From the NCBI RefSeq assembly GCF_009909195.1, contig NZ_JAAAMU010000034.1, positions 1-36,156 of the forward strand: 36,156 bases of DNA. Direction: 5' to 3'. Position 1 is the first letter of the stretch. Each line of letters begins with the position of its first letter. The notes beneath the pieces were generated by a model. That model searched no databases and was not told the origin of the DNA. It saw only the letters and a program-made list of their open reading frames with translations. Positions 24,233 to 31,704 of the stretch are shown here, one piece after another. The position numbers and the translations under genes were made by a program. The stretch is from Paenibacillus sacheonensis (GTDB lineage: Bacteria; Bacillota; Bacilli; Paenibacillales; Paenibacillaceae).

Positions 24233-25243
24233 ATGTTTAGCAAGGATATCGGGATTGATTTGGGAACTGCAAATGTGTCCATTCACGTTAGAGGGAAGGG
24301 CGTCGTTTTGGATGAGCCTTCGGTCGTGGCGATCGAAAGCGAAACGAAACGCGTGCTTGCCGTTGGAGAAGAGGCGCATCGGATGGTGGGACGGACCCCT
24401 GGAAACATCATCGCCATCCGACCGCTTCGAGACGGCGTTATTGCCGATTTCGAGATAACGGAAATCATGCTGAAGGCTTTCATCGATCGCGTCGGCGGCC
24501 GCTCATGGTACAGCCGCCCTCGCATCCTTATTTGCGCGCCGACGAACATTACGTCGGTCGAGCAGAAGGCGATCCGCGAGGCGGCGGAGCGCAGCGGGGC
24601 GAAGGATGTTTTCCTGGAGGAAGAGCCGAAGGCAGCCGCGATCGGCGCGGGCATGGACATTTATCAGCCTAGCGGCAACATGGTCGTCGACATCGGCGGC
24701 GGAACGACGGACGTAGCCGTCCTGTCGATGGGCGATGTCGTTACGGCCTCGTCGATTAAAGTCGCGGGGGACAAGTTCGACGAAGCCATCATGAAGTACA
24801 TCAAAAACAAGTACAAGCTCTTGATCGGCGAACGGACGAGCGAGGATATCAAGATCAAGATCGGCACCGTGTATGACAACGGATTCCGGGACGAGATCGA
24901 CATCCGCGGGCGTGACATGGTGACGGGCTTGCCGCTTACGGTGACGATTTACTCGGACGAAGTGCGCGAAGCGCTGTGGGAGCCGGTGTCGTGGATCGTT
25001 TCGGCCGCCAAGTCGGTGCTGGAGCGGACGCCGCCGGAACTGTCGGCGGACATTATCGACCGCGGCGTCATTTTGACGGGCGGAGGCGCGCTGCTCGGCG
25101 GACTGGACGCGCTGCTGGCCGAAGAGTTGAAGGTGCCGGTGCTTATCGCCGAGGACCCGATGCATTGCGTCGTGAAAGGGACGGGCCTGCTGCTTGACCA
25201 TCTAGACCGCACGCCTCGCAGATCGGACAACTCCAGGCGCTAG
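24233..25243 (+). CDS. mbl: MreB-family rod-shape protein Mbl
   Basis: 336 residues, actin-like ATPase that moves along the membrane and guides lateral-wall synthesis. Actin-fold nucleotide motifs are present: phosphate-1 DIGIDLGTANV, phosphate-2 VVDIGGGTTDVAVLS, and the adenosine-motif region GVILTGGGALLGGLD. KVAGDKFDEAIMKYIKNKYKL.. is the family-typical subdomain. The ATG at 24233 follows GGAGG at about 16 nt, a rather long spacing. The position directly after spoIIID favours Mbl over MreB or MreBH. The C-terminus has a basic tail (RTPRRSDNSRR). Confidence 0.92.
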   Translation: MFSKDIGIDLGTANVSIHVRGKGVVLDEPSVVAIESETKRVLAVGEEAHRMVGRTPGNIIAIRPLRDGVIADFEITEIMLKAFIDRVGGRSWYSRPRILICAPTNITSVEQKAIREAAERSGAKDVFLEEEPKAAAIGAGMDIYQPSGNMVVDIGGGTTDVAVLSMGDVVTASSIKVAGDKFDEAIMKYIKNKYKLLIGERTSEDIKIKIGTVYDNGFRDEIDIRGRDMVTGLPLTVTIYSDEVREALWEPVSWIVSAAKSVLERTPPELSADIIDRGVILTGGGALLGGLDALLAEELKVPVLIAEDPMHCVVKGTGLLLDHLDRTPRRSDNSRR

Positions 25244-25433
25244 AGGGCGGTGAGCTGGACGGCGAGCCGATGTTCGGGTAGGACGTCTAGGGGGACGTGC
25301 CGAGGGATGTGGGTCACAGAATAGGTCTAAAGACACGCCAGCCGTCTATTCATCACGAAACGTTGTTATCCGATATATACGATATAGCTTCGTTGTGTTC
25401 GGATACTATGAGAAGCGCTCAGGAGGATGCTCC

Positions 25434-26303
25434 ATGCTAAGAGGTCTCTATACGGCTGCGGCGGGCATGATATCGCAGCAGAATAGACATGATACCGTTA
25501 CGAACAATATCGCCAATATGAATACGCCCGGATATAAACAGAAATACGCGGTTACCCATTCCTTTCCCGATATGCTGCTTCATTTGACTGGTTCGCAGGA
25601 TGTCGACAATGGCAAATCGATCGGCAAGCTGAACACGGGCGTCTTCGCGGAGGAGAGCCTGCAGGTCAATCTGCAGGGTGACCTGATGCAGACGAACCAA
25701 TTCAGCGATTTCGCTATCGTATCCGATATCGGCGTGCCAGGGGTCAACTTCGATTCATCCGGCAAAGCCGTGGCGGCAAACGGAGCGTTGATTTTCCAAC
25801 CGCAGGCGTTCTTCACCGTACAGAACGCGAATGGCGAGACACGCTATACGCGGGACGGCCAGTTCAAGCTGGACGAGCAGGGATATCTAACGCTGCCCGA
25901 CGGCTCGCGCGTGCTTGCCGCGGACGGCAATCCGTTTCGGATTCCCGCGGGCGTGACATTGAACGATCTAACGCTTACGAGCGATAACCAGCTCCTTAAT
26001 CCGCTGACGGGCGCGAGCGCCGGACAGCTGCTCCTAACCCGGGTGGACAACCCGAACGACCTGATTCGCGAAGGCGACGGCAAATTCAAGCTTGCAGACG
26101 GAGAAGAGGCGGCGGCGCGTCCCATCAATGCTCAGGACCGCGTCGAAGTGCGCCAAGGTTTCGTGGAGCGTTCCAACGTAGACGCCTCCCAGTCCATGGT
26201 CGACCTCATGTCGGCAGCCAGGGCGTACGAAGCCAACCAGAAGGTCATTCAATTCTACGATAAAAGCTTGGATAAGGCCGTCAATGAAATTGGACGCATT
26301 TAA
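25434..26303 (+). CDS. flhO: Flagellar hook-basal body (rod/FlgG-like) protein FlhO
   Basis: 289 residues. The N-terminal rod signature LRGLYTAAAGMISQQNRHD followed by TNNIANMNTPGYKQK is clear. The C-terminus has the matching family end, with VRQGFVERSNVDASQSMVDL and AYEANQKVIQFYDKSLDKA. Proteins of this family are exported through the flagellar type III system and polymerise in the rod. ATG 25434 is chosen because AGGAGG (25421-25426) lies seven bases before it; an upstream frame extension to 25395 lacks a site. Its paralogue follows 101 nt later, as flhO-flhP after mbl in B. subtilis. Confidence 0.93.
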   Translation: MLRGLYTAAAGMISQQNRHDTVTNNIANMNTPGYKQKYAVTHSFPDMLLHLTGSQDVDNGKSIGKLNTGVFAEESLQVNLQGDLMQTNQFSDFAIVSDIGVPGVNFDSSGKAVAANGALIFQPQAFFTVQNANGETRYTRDGQFKLDEQGYLTLPDGSRVLAADGNPFRIPAGVTLNDLTLTSDNQLLNPLTGASAGQLLLTRVDNPNDLIREGDGKFKLADGEEAAARPINAQDRVEVRQGFVERSNVDASQSMVDLMSAARAYEANQKVIQFYDKSLDKAVNEIGRI

Positions 26304-26404
26304 CTTCGCGTATAGTAACGCAGGGCAGGGGCTGGTCGTACTGAAGTGCATCTTTAATGCACATCATAGTACTGGTCGCCTGTGCAGCCAAGGAGGCTAA
26401 CGGA

Positions 26405-27226
26405 ATGAACGGTTCTACGATCAGCGCAATGGCATCTATGAGCGGTCTGCAGCAGAAGCTGGACATGCTTGCGGATAATATCGCAAACGTGAACACGGTC
26501 GGCTACAAACGGAAGGTCGGGACATTCGAGGATTTGCTTACGACGCTGAAGGAGCAGCCGGAGGCATTTAATCAGCCCGGAAGACTGACGCCGATGGGCT
26601 TCAATCAAGGGTGGGGCTCGCGCCTGACGATGGTACAGCCCGACTTCTCGCAAGGGCCGCTGCAGCAGACGGATCAGCCTAACGACGTTGCGATCGAGGG
26701 CAATGCGTTATTCCAGGTTAGCGTAGACGATGCCGGCCATACGGGCTATACGCGCGGGGGATCGTTTCAAACGGTATTTACGCGGAGCGGCATCAACATC
26801 CTGACGACGAAAGAAGGCTACCCGGTGGCCTCCGTCGGCGGCAGTTCGATCGAAATTCCGCCGGAAGTGAAATCGGTGCAGATCGACGCGGCCGGCAATG
26901 TCGTCGGTACGATGCCAACGGGCGAGATTCAGCAGCTGGGTCAGCTGAAACTGGTGCAAGTGGACAAGCCGGGACTGCTCACGCAGGTCGCGGACAATCT
27001 GTTCACGGTCGCCGACGGCATGCAGCCGGGCGACGTCCTGCATGACGTGACGGCAAGCGCAGAATCCAAGATCGCCATTAAACAAGGTTACCTCGAACAG
27101 TCGAATGTCGTATTGGCCGACGAGATGACCGATTTGATCAGCGTGCAGCGGGCCTATCAGCTTAGCGCAAGAGCGTTAACGTCAAGTGATACGATGATGG
27201 GTCTTGCGAACAATTTGCGCGCATAG
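26405..27226 (+). CDS. flhP: Flagellar hook-basal body (rod/FlgG-like) protein FlhP
   Basis: 273 residues, paralogue of the preceding gene. The N-terminal helix with LDMLADNIANVNTVGYKRK, the beta-rich middle (TGYTRGGSFQTVFT..) and the C-terminal IKQGYLEQSNVVLADEMTDL plus QRAYQLSARALTSSD match FlgF/FlgG-type proteins. ATG 26405 follows AAGGAGG (26390-26396) at eight bases; the longer frame from 26357 has no site. It probably forms the distal rod together with FlhO. Confidence 0.93.
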   Translation: MNGSTISAMASMSGLQQKLDMLADNIANVNTVGYKRKVGTFEDLLTTLKEQPEAFNQPGRLTPMGFNQGWGSRLTMVQPDFSQGPLQQTDQPNDVAIEGNALFQVSVDDAGHTGYTRGGSFQTVFTRSGINILTTKEGYPVASVGGSSIEIPPEVKSVQIDAAGNVVGTMPTGEIQQLGQLKLVQVDKPGLLTQVADNLFTVADGMQPGDVLHDVTASAESKIAIKQGYLEQSNVVLADEMTDLISVQRAYQLSARALTSSDTMMGLANNLRA

Positions 27227-27229
27227 GAA

Positions 27230-27577
27230 ATGAGTGAATGCCTAATGCCTATCGATTCAAAGAAAGAAACGGCCGCCGGGCTGGAAGGCGTAACGCCTGC
27301 AGAACGCGGCAATCTGCTTGGCGCTTCGGCTGCCGCGGCTCGTCCTGAACGGGAAGCCTCCGGGGCGGAAGCGAAGAAAGCAGCGCGCAAGAAACGTAAT
27401 CCCGCCGTCCGCGTCCTAAGATGGACGCTGCTGAAGAGCATCGTGCCCGTCCTGTGCGTGCTGGCTGTTATAGGCGGTATGTACATCGGATATGCGGTTC
27501 TCGGCAAACGGCCGGGCAGCGAAATTTTCGAACTCGATACATGGAAGCACATGTATGATCTTATATTCGCCGATTGA
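27230..27577 (+). CDS. EpuA-like small membrane protein (annotated as RNA polymerase beta-associated)
   Basis: 115 residues. A charged Ala/Glu/Lys-rich cytosolic N-terminus (1-65) is followed by a basic stretch and one membrane helix (about 68-90), then a short outer tail PGSEIFELDTWKHMYDLIFAD. The helix-tail pattern (GYxxLGK then WKHMYDLIF) is that of the EpuA family, often labelled DNA-directed RNA polymerase subunit beta in databases; evidence for a polymerase role is thin. It starts four bases after the flhP stop, so it is likely co-transcribed, and a strong terminator follows. The start could also be ATG 27245. Confidence 0.8.
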   Translation: MSECLMPIDSKKETAAGLEGVTPAERGNLLGASAAAARPEREASGAEAKKAARKKRNPAVRVLRWTLLKSIVPVLCVLAVIGGMYIGYAVLGKRPGSEIFELDTWKHMYDLIFAD

Positions 27578-27594
27578 TTCTGAATCGGCTTACT

Positions 27595-27623
27595 GCCTGC
27601 ATAGCCTAGCTATGCAGGCTTTT
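27595..27623 (+). terminator. Rho-independent terminator ending the flhO-flhP-epuA unit
   Basis: GCCTGCATAGC (27595-27605) and GCTATGCAGGC (27609-27619) form a perfect 11-bp stem with loop CTA, then TTTT. Confidence 0.92.
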
Positions 27624-27675
27624 CGTTGTAAGCGGACAGCTCTTCTTGGCGAAGGAAGCAAGGCGAGATGCGGAT

Positions 27676-27730
27676 AAAAAAAGCAAGCCTGCGCGCTCGT
27701 CACTGTGAGGACGAGGCTGCGCAGGCTTGC
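27676..27730 (-). terminator. Rho-independent terminator of the Big_2 protein gene
   Basis: On the minus strand GCAAGCCTGCGC (27719-27730) pairs with GCGCAGGCTTGC (27683-27694), with a further CTCGTC/GACGAG pairing inside. A run of seven T on that strand (27676-27682) follows. It faces the preceding plus-strand terminator, so the two convergent units are separated. Confidence 0.9.
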
Positions 27731-27758
27731 TGGGGTGGCAGGATAGCCTCCGGGGCTG

Positions 27759-29945
27759 CTATTTGACGGACACGCGAATGCTGGCCGTCTTGCCGTCTAC
27801 TTTGGATCGAATGTACGTGGTGCCTTTGGCGACCCCCGTGATGATGCCGTCCGTGACGGTGGCTACTTTGCTGTTGCCGGTCGTCCATACGCCTGTCTTC
27901 GTAACGTCGCCGGTGCGTCCGCCTTCATATTCGCCGATGATCGTGACGGCTTCCTTGCCTTCCGGCGCAAGCGTTAACGCTTTGCTGGAAGGCGTCAGCT
28001 TCTTCAGTTTGCCGATGACGGTAATGGTCACGACGACGGATTTGCCTTGATAGACGCCGGTCAGCTTGCCCGTGCCTTCTTTCAAGGTTTTCAGGGAGCT
28101 GCCTTTGATCGTCGCGAGCGTCTCCGGTTCGAGGCTCCAATTCATCTTGGTTGCGAGCGATATCGTCTTGCCGCTCTTGTAGACGCCCGTTACTTTCATC
28201 GTATAGGAACGTCCGGGACTGAAAGTGAGCGTCGTATTGTCCACGGTCATCTTCGTGATTTCCTCTTCGATCGTCACGCGGACGATCGCGGATTTGCCGA
28301 GGTACGTCGCCGTAAGCGTGGCGGACGAAGCTTGGATGCCTTTGATGTTCGGCGCCTTCACGATGAGGTTGGACGAGGAACTCTTCCACGTCACCAGGGA
28401 AGTGACATCTTCTTCTTCGCCGGTATCATAGGTCATCGTCATCGTCGGCAGCTTGGTGTCCTTGCCGATGACAACGGACAGGTTGGCTTGGTCGGCGGTC
28501 AGCAGGAGCGGCTGCTCATGCACGTTCACCGTAACGGTTACGGTCTTGCCTTGCACGTTAGCGGTAAGCACCGCTTTGCCGGTTTTCTTGGCTTTCCATT
28601 TGCCGTCGACCTTCTCGATGACTTCGGTGTCGCTGCTTGTCCAAACGGCGAGGTTGGTGACATCGACCGTCTCGTCTGCAAGGGATGTAGCGGACAGCTT
28701 AGGCAGCGCGACATCCGCGCTGTCCACGAAGGCGTCGAGGCTGTCTTTGGCCACGGTCAGCGTGGCGATCGTCGGATAGACGGTCACGTTTATCTGACGG
28801 GACAGCCCCTTGAACGTGACTTTAATGACGGTGCTGCCAACGCCTTTGGCTGAAACTTTGCCGTCGTCGTCCACGGTCGCCACGTAAACGTTGCTGGACG
28901 TCCAAACGGCTTCCGACGTTACAGGCTTCAGCGTCCCGTCGACGTCGAAGAATTTGGCATTGAGCAGGAAGGGCTCATCCTTCAGGGACACATGCTGATC
29001 TTCCTTCGGCGTGATGTTCAGCGCTTCGTAGGCCGGTCTCACGACGACCGCCACGCTGCTGCTTACGCCGAGATAACTGGCCGTAATCGTCGCGGTACCC
29101 GTGCCGATCGGCGTCACTTTGCCGTTCTCGACGGTGACCACGGCCGCGCTGCTCGTCGACCATACGATATCCTTCGGCGTGTCGCTTGCGCCGGAAGTGT
29201 CCACGACCGTTGCCGTCAGCTCCTGCGGATTGCCATCGAAGATGAATTCAAGCAGATCGGCTTTGCTGCCGCCCTTCGTCAGCGAGAGCGACTTGTAAGG
29301 CGACGTGACGGTCAATTTCACCGTGTCCGTTCGGCCCTTGAACTTCCCTGTGATGGTCGTCGTGCCGGCTGCCAGCAGCTTGATTTCGCCATCTTCCACG
29401 GTGGCGACGCTCGACTCGGAGCTTGTCCAGGTCGCATCGTCCGTGACGTCGCGATCTTCTGCGCCGCTCTTCGCCGCAATCAGCACGTAATCGATGTCGT
29501 CGCCGAGCTTCACGTTGACCGCGGAATCGACCGCCGTGCCGGCGCGCTTGATCGTTACGCTGTCGTATAGATAATCGACGGTGACCGGAAGCGATACTTT
29601 ATAGCCTTTGTAAGTTGCGCTGATCGTCGCGGAGCCCTTGGCTACCGCCGTCAGCTGGCCGCTTGTTACTTTCACGATGGAAGCGTTGGAGGTGGTCCAT
29701 GCAGCATCCAAGGTCACGTTCTTCGTTGAGGACGCACCCGATATCGAGGCGGATAATTCAATCTGAAGGGCATCGTCGTCGATATAGATACGGGCTGTCG
29801 ACGGTGCGTTGTCGAACGAGATACCGGTGACGACATCCTCCGCATAAGCCAGGCTTGCAAAGGTCGAGAACGTGAGGACAATGGCGAGCAGAGCCGTAAG
29901 CCATGGCCGGAATTTGACGGAAGCGACGGGTTTGTTCATGCGCAT
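27759..29945 (-). CDS. Secreted protein of eight bacterial Ig-like (Big_2) domains
   Basis: 728 residues. A signal peptide (about 1-35, ending AYA) is followed by eight consecutive repeats of about 80-88 residues. Each has the Big_2 pattern of an Ala/Thr-W-x-S-S/T stretch, a V-A-T-V strand, a G-x-A/T-x-I strand and a closing Y/F-x-G-K strand (for example VWTSSNVYVATV, TWTSSESSVATV). No enzyme domain, SLH repeat, LPXTG or membrane helix is present, so the protein may be released or held by an unknown contact. GGAGGT (plus-strand 29958-29963) precedes the ATG by 12 bases; a second ATG two codons on is possible. It is the only minus-strand gene in the window, inserted where B. subtilis continues with plus-strand genes. 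Adhesion or matrix roles are common for such proteins but not shown here. Confidence 0.88.
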   Translation of the reverse strand: MRMNKPVASVKFRPWLTALLAIVLTFSTFASLAYAEDVVTGISFDNAPSTARIYIDDDALQIELSASISGASSTKNVTLDAAWTTSNASIVKVTSGQLTAVAKGSATISATYKGYKVSLPVTVDYLYDSVTIKRAGTAVDSAVNVKLGDDIDYVLIAAKSGAEDRDVTDDATWTSSESSVATVEDGEIKLLAAGTTTITGKFKGRTDTVKLTVTSPYKSLSLTKGGSKADLLEFIFDGNPQELTATVVDTSGASDTPKDIVWSTSSAAVVTVENGKVTPIGTGTATITASYLGVSSSVAVVVRPAYEALNITPKEDQHVSLKDEPFLLNAKFFDVDGTLKPVTSEAVWTSSNVYVATVDDDGKVSAKGVGSTVIKVTFKGLSRQINVTVYPTIATLTVAKDSLDAFVDSADVALPKLSATSLADETVDVTNLAVWTSSDTEVIEKVDGKWKAKKTGKAVLTANVQGKTVTVTVNVHEQPLLLTADQANLSVVIGKDTKLPTMTMTYDTGEEEDVTSLVTWKSSSSNLIVKAPNIKGIQASSATLTATYLGKSAIVRVTIEEEITKMTVDNTTLTFSPGRSYTMKVTGVYKSGKTISLATKMNWSLEPETLATIKGSSLKTLKEGTGKLTGVYQGKSVVVTITVIGKLKKLTPSSKALTLAPEGKEAVTIIGEYEGGRTGDVTKTGVWTTGNSKVATVTDGIITGVAKGTTYIRSKVDGKTASIRVSVK

Positions 29946-30300
29946 GCTGGGTTCAATACCTCCAAAGACGTGAATTTTTCCTTCTATAATATAGAGGCGT
30001 CTTGCATGATGCCGGCTATAGGAGAAGGAATGAAACGCCGCGTGCCGCAGAGGCCGTGGACAACGTTTCGTCTTGTCTCTTTAATTAACGGTTTCGGAGG
30101 TTGAAAATTGAAGGCATATGCTGTAAAGCTTCAGATTTTGTTCTTGTAAAGCGAGTGCGTGCATCTCCCTAAAATCATTGTGCGCCGCGGTATCCGGCGT
30201 ACCGGGCGATGGTTTTATTTTTTCCAGCGTAGCGGTATAATGGGTTAGAATGTCTGCACGAATCGCCTGCAATAGCGAGCGATAAGGAGGCGTAAGCGCA
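29946..30300. other. Divergent intergenic region with a candidate -10 for the next gene
   Basis: The region separates the minus-strand Big_2 gene from the plus-strand phosphatidyltransferase. It holds the Shine-Dalgarno of the former, the palindromic CTATAATATAG (about 29984-29994) that could serve as a -10 on the minus strand, and a perfect TATAAT at 30236-30241 on the plus strand with no convincing -35. Nothing else is recognised. Confidence 0.5.
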
Positions 30301-30885
30301 ATGAATGTGCCCAATATGCTCACCATGGTTCGCTTCGCGTTGATTCCCGTCTACATAGCCGTATTCGCTTCGGATTCTACGAATCATATGAAGTGGGCGT
30401 TTTTGATCATCGTCGTTGCAGGCTTGACGGATATTCTCGACGGCTACCTGGCGCGAAAATACGGGCAGGTCACTTCGGTGGGATCCATGCTGGACCCGCT
30501 CGCGGACAAGACCATGATGATTACGGTCATCTTGTCCCTGCTCCTTACGGGGCACATTCCTTGGAGCGCGGGAGCGGCGATTTTCATTCGGGACGCGGGC
30601 ATGATCCTAGGGTCGGCATATTTTCATTTTCGGGGAAAAAAGACGGTGCCTGCCAATTGGATGGGGAAACTCACCACGATGCTCTATTATTTGGCCATCT
30701 TCTTCATTTTCTTCGAAATGCCATGGGCGCGCGCGTATCTGTGGTGCGTCATCGGGTTTTCATTCGTGACTTCCTTTATCTACATCGGCTTGTTTATGGC
30801 GCTCAATCGGCAAGGCAGGAAGACGAAAGCAAGCGGCGATACGGAGGGCGCATCCGGCAGCGAGAATCATACCCACCAAGCCTAA
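30301..30885 (+). CDS. CDP-alcohol phosphatidyltransferase (PgsA-like)
   Basis: 194 residues, four or five membrane helices. The catalytic CDP-alcohol motif D-G-x2-A-R-x8-G-x3-D-x3-D is complete: Asp47, Gly48, Ala51, Arg52, Gly61, Asp65 and Asp69 (DGYLARKYG to DPLADK). The opening NVPNMLTMVRFALIPVY is typical of phosphatidylglycerophosphate synthases, which join glycerol-3-phosphate to CDP-diacylglycerol in anionic phospholipid synthesis. A cell may have more than one member, so whether this is the housekeeping PgsA is open. AAGGAGG (30284-30290) fixes the start. The C-terminal 25 residues are polar. Confidence 0.9.
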   Translation: MNVPNMLTMVRFALIPVYIAVFASDSTNHMKWAFLIIVVAGLTDILDGYLARKYGQVTSVGSMLDPLADKTMMITVILSLLLTGHIPWSAGAAIFIRDAGMILGSAYFHFRGKKTVPANWMGKLTTMLYYLAIFFIFFEMPWARAYLWCVIGFSFVTSFIYIGLFMALNRQGRKTKASGDTEGASGSENHTHQA

Positions 30886-30897
30886 CGGCAATAAAAA

Positions 30898-30941
30898 GGA
30901 GATTGAACGCGCGCTTCTTCGAGCGGACGCGAACAATCTCC
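30898..30941. terminator. Hairpin, possible bidirectional terminator
   Basis: GGAGATTG (30898-30905) and CAATCTCC (30934-30941) form a stem, with a further CGCG pairing inside. An A tract precedes it, giving a T run on the minus strand, while the plus-strand tail CTTATCTT is only weakly T-rich. It separates the phosphatidyltransferase from fabZ. Confidence 0.5.
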
Positions 30942-30981
30942 CTTATCTTAACCCCACGACTGCAGTTCGTGTAGGATGGCC

Positions 30982-31013
30982 TTATTGTGGCACAATAATA
31001 AGCAATTTATAAC
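30982..31013 (+). promoter_or_regulatory. Candidate fabZ promoter overlapping a perfect 17-bp palindrome
   Basis: TATAAC (31008-31013) lies 17 nt after TTGTGG (30985-30990), 27 nt before the fabZ start. The -35 overlaps the perfect inverted repeat TTATTGTGGCACAATAA (30982-30998), which looks like an operator. It does not match the FapR consensus of Bacillus lipid genes. Confidence 0.42.
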
Positions 31014-31039
31014 ATGCATGACGAAAGGAAGAATCTGAA

Positions 31040-31471
31040 ATGCTCGATATTAGGCAAATCCAAGAAATCATTCCGCATCGCCCGCCGTTTCTGCTGGTCG
31101 ATCGCATCCTGGAGGTCGAAGAGGGCAAGCGCGCGGTCGGCTTGAAGAACGTCACGATGAACGAGCCGTTCTTCACGGGCCATTTTCCGGCGTATCCGGT
31201 GATGCCGGGCGTTTTGATCGTCGAAGCGCTGGCTCAGGTCGGCACCGTGGCGATATTGATGGTGGAAGCGAACCGCGGCAAGATCGGCTTCTTCGCCGGC
31301 ATCGACAACTTCCGCTTCCGCGGACAGGTGACGCCGGGCGACACGCTGATCCTCGAGGTGGAGATCACGCGCCTCAAAGGACCGATCGGCAAAGGACAAG
31401 CTACGGCGCGCGTTGGCGATAAAGTGGTGGCCGAGGGCGAAATCATGTTCGCGCTGAAGGATCCGGAATAA
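31040..31471 (+). CDS. fabZ: 3-hydroxyacyl-ACP dehydratase
   Basis: 143 residues, full length. It dehydrates 3-hydroxyacyl-ACP to trans-2-enoyl-ACP in each round of fatty-acid elongation, as a hot-dog-fold dimer in the cytoplasm. The active-site His48 (FFTGHFP) and Glu62 (LIVEALAQ) are both present, with IPHRPPFLLVDRI at the start of the fold. GAAAGGAAG precedes the ATG. In B. subtilis fabZ (ywpB) also lies just after flhP, so the Big_2 and phosphatidyltransferase genes are extra here. Confidence 0.96.
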   Translation: MLDIRQIQEIIPHRPPFLLVDRILEVEEGKRAVGLKNVTMNEPFFTGHFPAYPVMPGVLIVEALAQVGTVAILMVEANRGKIGFFAGIDNFRFRGQVTPGDTLILEVEITRLKGPIGKGQATARVGDKVVAEGEIMFALKDPE

Positions 31472-31473
31472 TT

Positions 31474-31634
31474 TGCTGAAGGGCATGCGCCCTGCGGGCG
31501 GAGTGAGCCTACGATCGCTGTTGTAAACGGGATATTTTCATTATATAAATTCTGATAAGGTGATATCCCGTTTACAAAGGCGAACGCTTCGCTTCTACGG
31601 CTTCACTCCGCCCTCCGGGCGCACTACTTCAGCA
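31474..31634. repeat. 161-bp long inverted repeat between fabZ and the phosphoglucomutase gene
   Basis: The outermost arms TGCTGAAG (31474-31481) and CTTCAGCA (31627-31634) are perfect. The next arms around TGCGCCC..CGGGCGGAGTGA and TCACTCCGCCC..CGGGCGCA pair imperfectly. The inner arms TTGTAAACGGGATAT (31521-31535) and ATATCCCGTTTACAA (31563-31577) pair perfectly around a 27-nt AT-rich loop. No transposase and no clear target-site duplication are visible. It could be a MITE-like element or a strongly folded 3' region acting as a terminator in both directions. Confidence 0.85.
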
Positions 31635-31704
31635 GGACATTCCAAAATCAGTCCGCGCTCACGAACAGTATAGATACAGAAAAAACATGGAGAGGATGCT
31701 GAAG

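Noticed and set aside
25320..25433. Sigma-D (flagellar) promoter for flhO
   Set aside because: TCCGATAT at 25369-25376 resembles the -10, but no TAAA lies at the required 15-nt spacing.
30081..30326. 81-residue minus-strand frame between the Big_2 gene and the phosphatidyltransferase
   Set aside because: Its start lies antisense inside the phosphatidyltransferase gene, with no Shine-Dalgarno and no recognisable features; it cannot be excluded but is not supported.
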